64,000 nt of DNA from Merluccius polli (GCA_030340625.1 JAOPHQ010004275.1:40001-104000), one strand, 5' to 3'. Shown: positions 31,701 through 49,804, numbered from the stretch's first letter. Notes: generated from the letters alone by a model not told the origin. Numbers and translations: made by a program.

Positions 31701-33595
31701 AAATTTGGGTTGGAACTCCAATTTCCGCAGTCTACCCGTAAGCATCCTTGAACAATGTTTCTAACCTAAAAGCTTCTGCTGAATGAGTGAATTACTAGCA
31801 ACAGTTGAGGTCAAGAATGGATTGTATTGTAAAGCGTACACACCAAAAGTGTCGTCTCTCTTTTGTTGTGTTACATTTGAGTGTGTAACTCAAATGTTCT
31901 CAAATGTATTTCAAATGTTCTCGCCGTACTTTCAGGGTGACAAAGAACCTCCCCTACCACAGTCGCACCATGTCGCCCCACGAGTGCTTCCAGACATTCG
32001 TGCACGCCATCTTCTATGTGGGAAAGGGCAAGCGCTCGCGACCCTACAGCCATCTGTACGAGGCCCTGGAGTACTTTAAGGGAGACAAGACGTCCAAGGT
32101 ACCAAACGATCAACATCATAAACTCTGTCATACAGTCGTTTACTCAATATGTTGAACATTTAACAAATCATTTCAATGCGAGTTGTGTAAGCAAAAATGT
32201 TTCAAATTCCTTCTCCAAATTGTGAAAATTGCTGAATGTTACATGACAAATCACATTGTATTGCATTGGTGTCATTGGCATTCTATTTCTGTGAATACTT
32301 ACATTTCATAAAAAAATAAATCCAACTACAGCTTTAATGATATTGTTTTTCCGTGTGTGTTTATAGGTCTGCAATATGTTAAATAAATATATAATTGACA
32401 TCATTCTTATTACATACATGCTTTAGTAACATGCTTGTGTTAAACAATTGTACTGTCCTCTCTGTCAGAAACTGTGCTCCAAGGTGCAGCACATCCTGCA
32501 GGTGTGGACTGGGGGGCAGGGGGTCATCTCCCTCCACTGCTTCCAGAATGTCATCCCTGTGGAGGCCTTCACCCGCGAGGCCTGCATGGTGGACGCCGTC
32601 GGTCAGTACACGCTTAGACTCGGAGGCTTTATGAAGACGTGGCCAGGGCTGGGCGATAGGGCCAAAATATTCTATTATATAGGTCATTTAATATCTTGAT
32701 AACGATATATATCACGATATAGCATGTTTTCTGTTAATTCAATAAATACATTGTCTATATAATATAACCACATGGTAAAGCCTATTTTTGTATACTCCTG
32801 TGTGAGTTAAATACTTGACAAATGAAAAGTACTAGAGTATTTTCTATTTTTATTACATCACTTTATTGTAATGCAGCCTATAAAACAAGGAAAAATCAAC
32901 ACTTATGCAATATCACAATGTTACGATATCCAAAATCTAAGAAGATATCTCGTCTCGTATCACAATATCGATATAATATAGATATATTGCCCAGACTTGG
33001 CATTTTACTATATAGGCCTACGTTTTATTTATTTAGAATGGGCTTGTATTCAAAGCGACTATAAGTGAAGTGAGATGCATGTAATTTAGCAGCGGTTGTG
33101 CAGGTTGTGGTCAGGCGTCTTGCTCCATTGTGGACCTTTGGGATGGAACCCAGTACCTTTTTAGCTGGGAGTCGAACACCCTAACAACACCACTACCATC
33201 CACATGAATACACTATATAGCACCTGTTCTCACCTGTAACATCATAGCTAGCTAAGCCAACCCAATTTGATAAAGCAAAGTAGCTTCCAAAGTAGTAACA
33301 TCATAATGAAAAAAATATAAAACATCATTTGAGTGTGTGTAATGTATTACTTTAACCATTTAACCACGGTGGTACCTAGCAAACCCACTACAGCTAACTA
33401 ACCCAAGTCTCTTCCAATGACCTCACAGGGCTGAAGATGCTGACCAATAAGAAGCGAGGGGACTACTACGGAGTGGTGTCTACATGGCAGGCCAGGAAGA
33501 GGCGGGAGCTGGGCGTGCACCTGCTCCACCGGGCCATGCAGATCTTCCTGGCAGAGGGTGAGAGGCAGCTTAGGCCTGCAGATATCAAACGGTAG
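25729..33595 (+). CDS. ankle1: Ankyrin repeat and LEM domain-containing protein 1, GIY-YIG endonuclease (9 exons, 1219 aa)
   Basis: Exons: 25729-25793, 27329-27481, 27594-27699, 27999-28119, 28274-30856, 31290-31458, 31936-32098, 32469-32601, 33429-33595; 3660 nt, all GT-AG and in frame. Ankyrin repeats occupy about residues 20-135 (HLAVGKE, LLLQHGADPNV, TPLHVAALWG, LLLANGGNPNV). A Ser/Thr/acidic linker follows (about 150-905), then a KEN motif (909-911), a Lys/Glu-rich tract, a LEM domain from about 952 (ITDKELRRRLLELGESPGPI) and the GIY-YIG nuclease (YLLLDPR at 1060-1066, FYVGKGKRSRPY from 1092). The domain order is that of vertebrate ANKLE1 and worm LEM-3, structure-selective nucleases linked to the midbody and chromatin bridges. 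Mammalian ANKLE1 is about 600 aa; the excess here is the single 2583-nt linker exon. The start was chosen because LGSRLSEAVMEEDP aligns with the family N-terminus and gives the right phase. Confidence 0.93.
25794..25883 (+). repeat. 30-bp tandem triplication starting at the exon 1 splice donor of ankle1
   Basis: GTGAGGTGAACGGG recurs at 25794, 25824 and 25854. The first copy is the splice donor of exon 1 (CCCCAG then GTGAGG). Using a later donor would include the codons AGG TGA and end translation at once. Confidence 0.85.
26750..26788. other. Short hairpin in ankle1 intron 1
   Basis: CAATAGACTAAT (26755-26766) and ATTAGTCTATTG (26772-26783) are perfect inverse copies around a 5-nt loop. Pairing extends outward to 17 pairs with one G-T. 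Confidence 0.6.
31651..31788. mobile_element. tRNA-derived SINE-like fragment in ankle1 intron 6
   Basis: GTGGTTACGGTGTTTGGCTG resembles an A-box region and GGGTTGGAACTCC a B box. The fragment ends AAGCTTCTGCTGAATGAG, the common 3' end of fish HpaI-like SINEs. Confidence 0.5.
32644..32999. mobile_element. Inverted-repeat element in ankle1 intron 8
   Basis: Left CAGGGCTGGGCGATAGGGCC, right ATATTGCCCAGACTTG, with ATATCGATA-type sequence inside. This is the pattern of a widespread fish miniature element. No clear target duplication at these edges, so boundaries are approximate. Confidence 0.6.
33030..33205. mobile_element. Dispersed SINE-like repeat in ankle1 intron 8
   Basis: Contains CAAAGCGACTATAAG, CTTGCTCCATTG and GGGAGTCGAACACCCTAAC. 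Related sequence occurs at 11810-11880 and 38825-39005, showing a dispersed family. Confidence 0.5.
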
Positions 33596-34670
33596 CTCCC
33601 CCTACTGGATGGACTCTATATAGATGGTAAATTACTACCACTATCTGAAGGTTCAAAAGAAAACAGTTGGGCATTGTCTGCATACAGGAAAATGTTGTAA
33701 ATATTGTATCTATCCCTCACTTAATTCATGTTTCCTTCATGTTTGATTTATCGCAGTGGTAGAACTTTTTGATATTCAGTCAGATGTCCTTTAATAAGGC
33801 CACACTTTTAATGACATGTATTTAATGTTACTAATAACACTGCTACTGTTACTACTACCGCCAATAATAATACTAATCAAGTACTACTTGATCGGAGTGT
33901 TTTTTACCCACCCAGTGAAGACTTCTAACAGGACTTGGTAGAGTCTGGAACTGGTGAATGAGGATCTTTCAGATGTTTAATCTTATTGAACTCTTTCATC
34001 TTTTGGATCTTCAAACCAAGACGAAACCCCATCCAACCCTGATGATGGAGGTCTTAAGATGGTCAGACAATGTCTGACCTAGCCCACGAGGCTAATGAGG
34101 ATTGTCTTTTATTGCAAATGTAGGAACACCCAGTCATGGTAGAAGGCTAACTGGATAAGACGGATCAATATTCAGGTCATGCATATCAGACTGCACTGTT
34201 AATGGCATATATCCATTGTTGTAACATCCATACAAGGTAGCCACATATTAGTCTTTAATACTCTGATGCCTAATGTCTCGGAAAATTACTTAAAAAATAG
34301 AGTGAGTGTGTGGTGTGTCTGCTGTGCTGAAAACCCAAAGCCCATTGCCTTTTACAGTCTTGTTGCAGGATTTGGAAAATGGTGTCTGTGTGATGATGGA
34401 TGTGGGTCCTTGGATATTGTATTGCATTGTGCTTCAGCAGACGGCTATCTGACTGTGTTGGATGCATTGTTCCATTCTAATAGATTTAGATGGGGAAAAC
34501 GGAGAAAGCGAGAGGCGTGGGGAAATCAACACTGATGTTTTTTGGCTAGCGAGTCTTTTGTAAAAAATATCTAAACCCACAGCTAAGCACTTGGTAGTTA
34601 TTTTATTAATGAACTAGAATTGTCGTAACTTAAAAAACGTCCATGCCAAAAGGAGAAGTGGTGTTCATGT

Positions 34671-35074
34671 ATAACCCCAAATCAGAAAAAGCTGGGACGA
34701 TATGTTAAAATATCTTTGACCTGTATTACATTGAAAACAGCACATTATTTAACGTTTTAACTCATGAGTTAGTCTTTTCAAAATAAACACATTTCTTCAA
34801 TTTTGATTCTTGCAACATATTTCAAAAAAAGTTGGGACAGTAAATCATTTACCACTTTGTAATGTTGCCATTCCAGCCCTAAATTGCTCCCATTCAAACT
34901 TTTTTGGGAATGTGTTGCAGGCCTGAATGGCACGAATGGATGTATAACTACACATTAAATTAAGTTAACAAAACATGAAATATCTTGTGTTCATACTGTC
35001 TGCAATGAAATACAAGTCAATTTACAAATAACTGCTTTCTTTTTTTATTTGCATTTTCTGAGTTGGGGTTTTAT
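34671..35074. mobile_element. Miniature inverted-repeat element
   Basis: Left ATAACCCCAAATCAGAAAAA then GCTGGGACG; right TTTTCTGAGTTGGGGTTTTAT, its imperfect inverse. AAAAAAAGTTGGGACAG lies inside. This is a common fish element type; exact ends and target site are uncertain. Confidence 0.6.
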
Positions 35075-35759
35075 GAATCCATGTATTTTATGACAACTAT
35101 GATGTTTTAAATTTCAGGCCTTTTTTTAATATTTCATAATCTCAGTGGAAATTGAATTGTGTGGCTTTCATAAGTACAGTTATATTCACAATAACATTTG
35201 GAACATGAATTAAAGTGTTTTGGCTTGACATGGTGATGTGGCTTTTGTCAAAAGCAGTATGTTCTGGCATATTTGTGATCAGTATTCAATGAATGTCAAC
35301 TTTTTAATTGACTGTTGAAATTAAATGTATGAGGAACTTTAACAGCAAACATTGTTGGCCATTTTCAGGTTTACCATGTACCACGGTTGTTTGGATACTC
35401 CAATACTATGAATGTTTCTTGTAATTGTTTATGATGAATATGATGAATTTATGTGAATTAAGGAGTATGACCACTGAAATTTAGACATTGATGATTGGTG
35501 CTATGTTTTGGCATAAAGTTGATCAATGTTGTATGTAGGCCTATATTTTGAAATGTATATTGATTGACATGTTAGCTTTTTGATAGTCATTTCAAATATC
35601 CTGTTTTATTGTTTAGTGCAGAATATGTCCAGCTCTGGTTCATTTGATTGTTCATCAGCTTATCATTTTATTTATGTGCAGCTATGAGAATCAGAAAAAA
35701 CAAATCACCGTGTGATTTGTGTTCTCATATCCTGTCCTTTGTGTCCCTCTAGTGGATAT

Positions 35760-35765
35760 AATAAA
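35760..35765 (+). terminator. Possible polyadenylation signal of ankle1
   Basis: AATAAA about 2.2 kb after the ankle1 stop. An earlier hexamer near 34782 lies inside an inverted-repeat element. No hexamer was found close to the stop, so the 3' end is uncertain. Confidence 0.25.
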
Positions 35766-37160
35766 TATTGAACCCTACTCAGCAGTCTTGACGAGCTCGT
35801 CGCTGGTGATCATTTCATCAGCCTGTACTCGGGAGAAAAGCGTTGCACCTTTTCTATTAAACCCAAAACATGACATAACGGTTTAAAAGGCGATACAAAA
35901 AAATCACCATACCGTTTTTACACCATTAGATTAATTAATTTCTCAGATACATTGAGGGACTGCTGTCATCATCGTTTTAGTCATTCTCATGTTGGTAACC
36001 TGTATCTAAAATGAGGTCTACATGTTTTTTTCTATTCTCTGCCTCTTATCTGTCCTATAGAGGCTGAGCTGACCTCACATAGGAATGTCTGTTTATACAA
36101 TGATAACGTGTAAACGTTGAGAAATATTTGACAGAATAGTCTAAATTTGCACTACAGATAAGCACATCACTATGCCCTATTGAGGAGCCAGCTCAGTTTA
36201 ATACTAACTCTGTATTGGCTGACACCTTCTGCATTTATGAAAATAACTGGGCTTGCTGCTTTATTATTCTAACTGTACAGTGAATTATTTGGTACATTGT
36301 AAGCAAAACAATGCTTATAACAGAATTTTCGTTTAATTGTTTTATGTATGTGTATGCTTTGCAGGTTCAGAAAGCCTGCCTCTTCACAATAGGCCTACAT
36401 CAGCACTCGTATCTATATTACTATCAGGGGGAAGAGAAGCTGTTTAAAACTAATACATCATAATGGTTATACTATAATCTGCTTTACACTACAGTGCAAT
36501 TCATAAACATTCAAGTGTTTTGTGTACTTAAAGCCCATTTCATTAGAATTGAAGTTAAAAAAAGTAGCATATTAATTTGTAAATTAATATGAAAGTTATA
36601 ATACCCCGTGCTTCTAACATCCATAGACAATAAAACAAGTACGATACAATCAGGAGTGCTTGCTACAACAATGTGGTACAGTTCACTGGGAACTAAGATA
36701 CAGATTCCAGTTAGACAGATGCGATGGGGAATGTAATTGCATTGTATTGCTTATTGATGGGCTGAATCTGTCTCCCCCCACACAGAGACAAAAGCTATTA
36801 GGCTAATTGTGGTAGGGCCACTATGAGGGGTAACTGATACCAACTGAATAGCTAACAGGCATTCTGAAAAGCGACAATGTTTAGTTCCATTGTACATCCC
36901 ATTGTGATTTTAATCAATGGTTTGGCTTTTGAACGCACACCAAAGTCAAACAACTAAAATAAGATCACAGACTCATCACAAGTTTTGAGATTGGTTTTAT
37001 TTTAGAAATTGCGGAACGTGTTGAAATGTGTGTGACACGAAGCAGGGAGATGAGTAAAAAAAATGTTTAACATATACTTACCAGCTTGATGGTTCAGAAA
37101 TATGATACAATTTATGTTTAGCTTTTTTAGTGATCACTAATGCAATAATATAAACCATGG

Positions 37161-37288
37161 CTGCTGATATTTGTACAATACCATAATCTATAAACAGATT
37201 AAAAACATGTGCACAATCATAAAACACAAAACATGTCTGCCACTATCTATCTACCTACCTACCTACCTACCTATCTATCTATATATAT

Positions 37289-37329
<41 letters not shown>

Positions 37330-39753
37330 TACACACCCACCCCCAAACCTGCTAGTGTGATCAAGATGCGTTCTGAACAGACTGTCAATTCACGTTTCCT
37401 TTGCTCGCCTGTTGCCAGGGGGTGGGTGAGAATGCAGCATGCAAATAAATAACACCATCATCAGCGTATCGTGACACTATTCATTGTGACGGCCGGTCCG
37501 AGGAGATCTGGGACACAGTTGCATTCATCGTTCAGTGAGCTTTTCTTCATAGTTAAACCCACCGACAGCAATGAATGTTGATTGTGACCTTTGTTGTAGT
37601 TTGGAGGCTGGACCTAGCATTTATTTTATTTTTTAACATCTTTACGGAATTTGAGTAGATAGGAAGGATACCCACTTCAGTGTGCGTTTGCATGTGCAAA
37701 TCCACACACGGTCGGCGGCCATATTGCCCTCCCTGCTCCATGAGGCTGTGCATGTGAGTTAGGGGCTGTGAGCATGCATTTTTAGTACACATTCTCCTTT
37801 TTGCAACATTGAGCGACAAGGGCTGGCCACAGGGTACAATCAACGGTCGATGGTTTTGTTCCAATTTAATCCCAAACTCACCGACAGCGTTGAATGTTTA
37901 CTGGGGCGAGCACGGACTTGATGGTGAGCCGAGATGACAGTCTGCTCTGAGATGCGCAGGCCAGGCTTCTAACTCTTGTCTCATGCAGCATTTCTGTCTC
38001 CCTCTCTCTCCATCAGATACAGCACATCTATTTTTATTTCTATATTTGTACGGCATTAAGAATAATCAAATATACAACACAGGTTTTCAACTATAGCACA
38101 AGACGGGTAGCATCGGCTGTGTTGGAACAAGTAGAAGAATGTCCCTCTTGCACCTGGTATTTACCATGTTGCACCTGTGAAGGGAAAAAAAAGCGTAGTT
38201 TAGATAAGACATTTTAATATAAATCAAATTAGAGTATGGATGTGCCAAAAAATTAAGGCAAGGCTCAAATTAATTTTAACCAATGATGACGAAGCCAGCC
38301 ACTGGTTTCTCATCCTATATAGGGCTTCAGTCTAATTTCTTTGCTTGCCGTATAACACCCACAAAGCCATTACACCACAGGACAATTAACAACAACCCAA
38401 CTTGAGAAGCAAACATTTTTAGTTCAGTTTATTTCTTAGCAGAAGCAGTTGGAAGGAGAAGTCATCTTGAAACTGCTGACTCATAAGATGTTTTTTTTTT
38501 GTTTTTTTTCCGGAACGAGGAGGGTGGTGGCAGCGGTGGCCACACTGCCGCAGCACACAGGGCCGCACACGCCAAGACCGAACAGAAACTCCTAACCCAC
38601 TCAGATTCACAGCATGTGTTGTTTCACTAATACGTGGCAGTTTAAATGACTGAAGGCCTTGTAAAAGACACTATTTGCTACTCAGCATGAATGTGTTCAC
38701 TGTTCACGTAGCCAAATCTTTACTCATCATTAATAATTATAGCCTGAAAAAGCAATAGATGAGGAAAAAGAGAAGAACTGTCAATGTGATTAAAAAATAA
38801 ATGTGGACCCTTTTTACTATTGACTACTTTTTAGTCAGCTTTTATCCAAAGCAACTTACAATGATTTTGGATACACATGCACGTAGGGGGTTAAGCATCT
38901 TGCTCAAGAATGCCTACAGGTTAGGCTGTGGTAATTGGGGATCAAACCCACTTGGTTCTTTTTCTTGAGTCCAAAAACCTAACCATGACACTATCCTGCC
39001 CCCCTTTTGAACATTTGCAGTACAAGACCGCTTTTAAGAACACAGGTACTCACACGCACACAAAACCAAGCCCCCCACAAAGAATAGGAGAATGCTGTGG
39101 TGTTCAGAGCTGAGCTTATAATGCGGGTGACGTCTTGAGCCAGCTCTGTGTAAGGCTACTTGAATCATCGGCGTGTGTCAGTGTAATTGATTGTGCTCGA
39201 GAGCAGGAGGTAATAGCTTCCTGCTTCACATGGTGATGCCATTTGTGTGCAGGGCAATGTTACCCTGTTGCCATGCCTGATTTATTGGTACAGCTATTTA
39301 GAAAAATATTTAAAGTGATCTGTTGAAAGCCTGGAAGTCAAAAGGGAATAAGTGAATTGTAACACTTTGGACTGATTAGAGCATTTGGGACACATTTCTG
39401 ACATGTTGATCATTTGTATGTGTTGAACAGAATCATCCTGTGATGTCTTGTGGCCTGAAGAATCACCAAGGTATCCATAACTATTACATTAAATAAATCA
39501 ATTAAAATCAAATAAATTGTGCGTAGGTGTCGATTAAGACAGTTGCCAGCTTTTTTTCGATGCATCTCTTATTAATAATTTCAAGAATCTATACGGCTTG
39601 AGTGTGTCAGTTACACTTAAGTAGATTTATACCTTTTAAAGAAAAATAAAAAACTTTCTAGCTTTTATGTACTCAACTGAAAAATCACAAGCAACAAAAA
39701 ATTACTAACTTAAATAAAATAAATATGTATTTTAATGAAAAGCACAGTCTTTG
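37161..39753. other. Intergenic, no gene seen
   Basis: Holds a (CTAC)n/CTAT and CA microsatellite at 37248-37335, a GC-rich patch at 38510-38585 and the SINE-like repeat at 38825-39005. A partly repeated phrase, CACCGACAGC..TTGAATGTT, occurs at about 37559 and 37880. Confidence 0.5.
38825..39005. mobile_element. Dispersed SINE-like repeat
   Basis: TTTTATCCAAAGCAACTTAC at the left, then GGGGATCAAACCC and CCTAACCATGACACTATCC at the right. It is related to the copies at 26391-26520, 33030-33205 and 11810-11880. Confidence 0.55.
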
Positions 39754-43986
<4,233 letters not shown>

Positions 43987-44149
43987 GTACCATGTATGAA
44001 TTACCACCATTGAAATTAAGTCATACACATTACAATGCACCCAGATTCCCAAATAATCCAACTTTTTCTGTTACATTTTTCTTTGTCTTTAAACTGTCAG
44101 ACACACTCACCTACAGACGAACAAGTCTTTCTTTTCAGTTTGTGTGTGA

Positions 44150-44183
<34 letters not shown>

Positions 44184-44242
44184 ACACCCAACATTGAATT
44201 TCATGGGTTTTTTACGTGTACGATTGTAACCCACATTACTCG

Positions 44243-44277
<35 letters not shown>

Positions 44278-44280
<3 letters not shown>

Positions 44281-46050
44281 GTGTGGTCTCGAGAAACATT
44301 TACAAGGTACCGTGACTTGTGTACATTAATGTCCCATTGCTCTCGGAAAAATGACAATTACATTGTGTAGGCGTAGGTATGAAAAAAGAAAGACAATTTC
44401 CACTGAAAGAAAGAAATACACGTCCTGCCTTTGAAGCAGGACGCCTTTGAACCTGTGTTTCACCTGGTCTACACCAGCAGAAGATGCACCGTTTTGTATC
44501 TTTCAAATCAGCCTTTTGTGTTTTTATTACTTAAAGCAAGAAATCATTTCCTGTGCTAAAATAACTGTACTGACACATTAATGCATTATTGCTGGTGTGT
44601 GGAAAGCACAATGTATAGGGGAATTATCCATACATATTTATATATATAAATCATCAAAGGAATTCTTTCCTGCACTCTCTGCTATATGTTCCCGATTTTG
44701 CATAAATCAAACTAGGTTACTTCAACCCAGCTCTTTTGCATGTTAAATTCCTACACTGTATATGTTGTGGTGAATGTGATGAATTCAGAAAACTCAATCA
44801 AAGTGGTTCACTTGACAAATGCTCAAAAAGTGCTCATTAGACTTTAAAATAAAAAGGCACAGCATCATGGCAGCAGCATTCCACTGATGTTTTATGTTTC
44901 TCCTCTATTGATGTTTTTCTTTCTCCTGTTATTTAAGAAAGCAGTAGCCTTCCACATGCATCTCCAGGAATTAGCCAGGGCCGCAGGGTCGGGATTATAA
45001 TCACCACCAAGTTACAGGCGTCTCTGAAGATTCACCCCCCCTCCTCCCCGAGGACACTACTTGATGCTTTAACTTTATTTCCCCTGCTGGGAGGGACCTA
45101 CTGGGGGTCGCAATTTAAAGAAGCCATTAAGGTTCCAAGGAGCACTTTTATTTTTCAAAGCATGCCCCCAGTGACATTTCCTTCGGTTTAATAACTTTGT
45201 GGTCCTTTGCAGACACTTTAAATTAGATTCAGCGCTATCAGCCTATATCTCACAGTACACACACCAATAGGCTTGGCTTATTTTGATTGAAGATATCCAA
45301 GGGGTCTCGATGTGATGTGTTTACGGCCTTGATTTATGTTACTTAGAAGATATTTTCTTATTTTGACTGAAGATATCTATGGGTCTGGTTGTGATTAGTT
45401 TCACGGCCTTGGTTTATTTTTTAACCTGTCTTTACATAAAAGAACCGAGGCAGAGGTTTGGTCTGGGCAAAATGAATGGACTTTAAGATTCATGGAGGGT
45501 TCCAGGAGACCAGACTCAAGGCAAGTCACAAGACACTAATGTATCAAAAAAGAAGAGAAGAAAAACAACAAAGTGGTGTGGTAAATTACAGACTTTGTAC
45601 TGAGCTATAGTACCTCCAAATTCCTCTCCGAGAACAATGATCGACCTTGGCCGGATGAAAAATTGCTTCCATTGTTCACACTTCACTTTGATGTTAAATA
45701 CAGTGAAATGGGGCAGCACAAGCCAAGCGGCTTGCCACAGCGGATGGAGAAATGAAGCCTTTCATGCCAGCAATTCTCTCTCTCTCCCTGTCTCTCGCCC
45801 ATTTCCCTGCATTGTGCAATGATGTGTGGTTTCTGCCTTCTCCAACCATCTTATCAATATTTTCTCAATCGCAGACTATTTCAATGTCGTATTTCTACCT
45901 CGATGCATCTTTCTTTTTTCTTCAATTTCACAAATGAATTCTCATTTTCTCTCTCCCTCGTTCTGTCCACTTTTTCCTGCTCCAATCTCCTCCTCCTAAT
46001 CACCCTCCCATCTACCTCCATACTTCATTGGCCGTCCTCTCCATCGTAGA

Positions 46051-46082
<32 letters not shown>

Positions 46083-48683
46083 TCTCCCCCCCTCTCTCTC
46101 TCTCCCCTCTTCCAATGTCTCTCCCTCAGTTATCTCTTCTCCATACTCGTCCTGTCTCTCGCCGCTCCCTCTCTCTCTGCTTCAGTGGTCATGCTAGCAG
46201 AGGGAGCAGGCAGGGGAAACTTCCGCCATTAAAAGGTGCCGGCATAGAGTGGCCGACTCATTCTCTCATTAGTGCATCCATCTGCATTGCCCCACATAAT
46301 AAACAAATAAAGAAAGAAATAACAGGACCACCCATGCAATTATGTCCCCACTCCCCCACCCAACACCTCACCACCCCTCCTTCAGAACAAAAGAACAATA
46401 AAGGGTTGTGTGCTCTTCCTGCTGGCTAACCCAGCTCCATCCCACCAACGGGAAAAACCAAGTCGCAAATTACCCGAGGGGAGTCTTCATGTTCACAGCG
46501 TGCTCACACGTTAATGGGGAGAAAAAATAATTGTATTAATCAGTACTTCTTAATGCTTGAGTACCAACTCTGAATGTGGCATTAACAGGCTTTGTTAATT
46601 GGTGAATTGTTTCCTTTTAAGAAAGTGTGTTGAAATGGCTTTTCAAGGCTATCTTCTTTGTTTAACTTGTAGTTTGATCCATTGTTTAAGATTGCGAGTT
46701 GTTGATAATTAATAGCAGCTCTTCAAGTTTATGTTTCCCTAAACAAAATGAATCATGACCAAGTAGAAGTGCATACATTTGATGTTTTATTTGCTCCCAA
46801 TTAAACAAAAAAAGGCTATTGAACAGTTTTATGTTAAACAGTTGTAGAGCTCCAAATGTAGAATCTGGCTAGCAGACAGCTGGAGCTAGTAGTTCTCAAC
46901 GCTGTGTACGCCAAACTGTTTAACATTAAATGAACATGGAATGAACCTTGCCAGGTCCATTCCCTTTGAGGACACTAGGCGATACATATTTTATGTACGC
47001 ATGGCAGTCGGAAATGTGTAAATTCGGCTTTGATCTGGCCGGTCTATCCCTCACCTACCATGCCATGGCCACTAAAAACCACCAAGCAGAGCAAAGTCTC
47101 AAAAAACAAAATGGATGGATGGAAGAGAAACACCAAAAGAGAAGCTTTCTTTCGTTCTTCTGAGGCTCTGTGTGTTGAGATACACCATGTCTCTTGACTT
47201 CTTGCCAAGATATGTGCTTTTCTACCATCGCATGTCTGTTTGAAATAAAATTTTAAAAAACTAGCAGAGTGGGACCACCCAAAACATTATCCACCCCACC
47301 CGACCCTACCACCACCACCACACCCTATTAAACATCACAGATCCTAATTGTCTCCATCCTCTGGGTGTGAAACCCCTACCCCCACCCACCGACCCATAGA
47401 CCTCAAAACCCCAATAGAGACATCTAAGAACTGGCGCCATTTTGTTTTTGTTTTTTTATGCTGCATTTCTTGACAGTTGACAAAGCACATAACAAGAGAC
47501 TCATTCTTGATCATTCAGTTTTATGCAAGACAGGAAAAAATTAATTGGTATACGAAAACTCAGAAAGGAAGTCAAGAGTGAATGAGTCATTCAAGAAAGA
47601 ATCAGGATGAAGTACTATCGCCAATATGCAAGCCACCAGAAAAGGTTATTGGATTAACACACACAGTGGCATAATAAAAAGGATGCTTTGCAAAGGTTCA
47701 GAGGTTGTTGTGACTGGACTCACTTCTTTTGATGTTATTTTCAAGCAGGCAATGTGACGGGCACAAAAATGTGGCACAGAAAGGGGAAGAGAGAGAGATG
47801 GAGAAATAAAGAGAGAGAGGGGGAGAGAGAGAGATAAAGAAAGCCATAGAAACATCAAGACACTGCAGAGGCAGGACCCCAGCAACTCGTCTGCCAGAAG
47901 AAGCCTCAGCAGGCGGCTTTGATGTTTTTCACACTTTTCTGTCCATTTTTTTCTTCTTCTTCTGAAGTGAACCGCTATGATGTTTAGCTCAGGCGCAATG
48001 AGATTCCACCATGCTAAAAGAAGGAGGATGGCAAGCAAAAAAAAAAACAAGAACAAAAAAAACACAAAGAAACTTAAAAACAAAGAACCAGAGCTAGTAA
48101 AAAAAGAATAAGAAAATGTAGTACAAAATATAAGGGAAAATGTGTCGTCTCCCCCTCCATCCCCCCATTTTCTTTCTTTCTTTTTGGTTTATTATGCTAA
48201 CCTCTGAGGCTGGGAGACTTGGAATTAATCTTTTTTTTTCTGTTGCGGTTTAGCACAGATGCTATCACAGGCCATTCGTTCCAAGTGGCGAGGCTAACGA
48301 CCCTGGGCTGGCACTAGGTGCCTTGGGGGTACGTGGGGGGGAGGGGGGGGACTGTAAGTAATCTCATATATTCTAGCAGTTTGGGGGTCGAGAAGGGGTG
48401 GGGGTGGGAGGGATGGATGAGGGATAATGAGGAGAAATGGTGATATCGGAAGTCCATCATCTGTTTTGGACTCCGGCAGCAATGACATGGTCCTCCCTTG
48501 GAGTAGTGAACACACCCACCATTATTCCTGACGTTCCACCTATCCTCATTCCATGCTGGTAATTAAAAATAATCAAACCTTTTCAATCTCACACCCAACC
48601 ACGTACAGAACAAAATAATATTTATTCCATCTACACAGCGAACCTCTTCCACCCCTTCTGCTACTGATAGATACACTAGAGTT
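44278..48683. other. Intergenic, mostly unique sequence
   Basis: Few repeats apart from CT-rich tracts (45775-45800, 46050-46110). Blocks such as 44940-45250 and 46170-46300 are non-repetitive, lack open frames and have the balanced composition often seen in conserved non-coding DNA. That reading is an inference. Confidence 0.4.
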
Positions 48684-49804
48684 TAGGGTTGGCCGATTTC
48701 CTATTTTTAAAACCGTTAAAACCTCTCCCCAAAACATCATGGTTTACGGTTCAACCATCAAAAAAAGACTTGTATAATCAATTGAGAGCGCAGCTCATAA
48801 CGTTTCCAATGTGCCATGAGCTGCTACGCTCTCTTCTACCACAAGGTGAAAACAATCATCTCCAAATTACTTTTTTTCCCCCATTCTTGTTTCACCCATT
48901 AACAAATCCAGTATAAGGTTACTAGGCCTGTTTGAGTAATAGACTAGCAATGAATTATGACTTTAATAAGATTGCTATTCGTAAATTTGTGTTAGTAGCC
49001 TAGGCTAGGCCTATAAGCCGAAAGGAATTATTAATTCAGCATTATATCTGGCTATCGGTTGCCTGGGATGAATAGCAGTTTCACTTGGAGATGGAGCAAC
49101 GTAACCAGCCAGCTTGAGAACAGCAATCGCATTGCATTTCATGTTTTTTCTTCATATTCTGCATGTATGCTGATATAATATAATATCAATATTTATATAG
49201 CCTAAGCTTTGCGCACATATCGACCATGAAGCCATTAAGTTAGGGCTAATCTTGGGGAGAAAAAAAACGGGGAATTCGATCTGGCTTTCAATTGAGGATT
49301 TAAAGTCAACAAATCGAATCCAATGTATCCTAAAGGTCAATTAATTCTGCCTTTATTCTCCAACATAAGCAACAGGCTGCATGTTGTGTGTGTTGGAGAA
49401 TAAAGCAAGTTTTTAAACCTTAATCTTATTCTACTCTGAATGGCAATTGGATTTTAGTCGTTCAGAGACAGGGGCTGACATATTTTCTTTTTTAACAAGC
49501 TCACTCACAGTGATAGCGCTAGCTGCCATTTTAACAACTTCACTATCATAGGATTGTGCCTCGTGCTCAAGCACATCCCACTGATTGGCTGACTTCAGAT
49601 CAAATTTAGCAGTGGACAGTAAGCACAGACAGTAAGCACTACCCACGATCAGTGGCAGTTAGAGAAATTTGAATAAGTGTGAAAAAAATAAAAAATATAT
49701 AACAAAGTGCTTATAACGAGAAACACATTTTAAGAACGGTATTGATATGACACGTCATCATTTTATACAACCGTGATGTACCGAAAAAAATCGCCAAAAC
49801 CCTA
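48684..49804. mobile_element. Non-autonomous hAT-like element (about 1.1 kb)
   Basis: Left TAGGGTTGGCCGATTT, right AAATCGCCAAAACCCTA (imperfect inverse). Flanks CTAGAGTT and GTACAGTT agree at 6 of 8 bases, a decayed target duplication. No transposase frame. Confidence 0.65.

Larger units (their letters stand above)
33596..37160. other. 3' flank of ankle1, AT-rich
   Basis: Probable ankle1 3' UTR at the left edge. It contains an inverted-repeat element at 34671-35074. The remainder is AT-rich unique DNA with no exon, RNA gene or long repeat that I recognise. Confidence 0.55.

Noticed and set aside
34266..34535. 89-codon frame downstream of ankle1
   Set aside because: No family signature; AT-rich 3' flank; probably chance.
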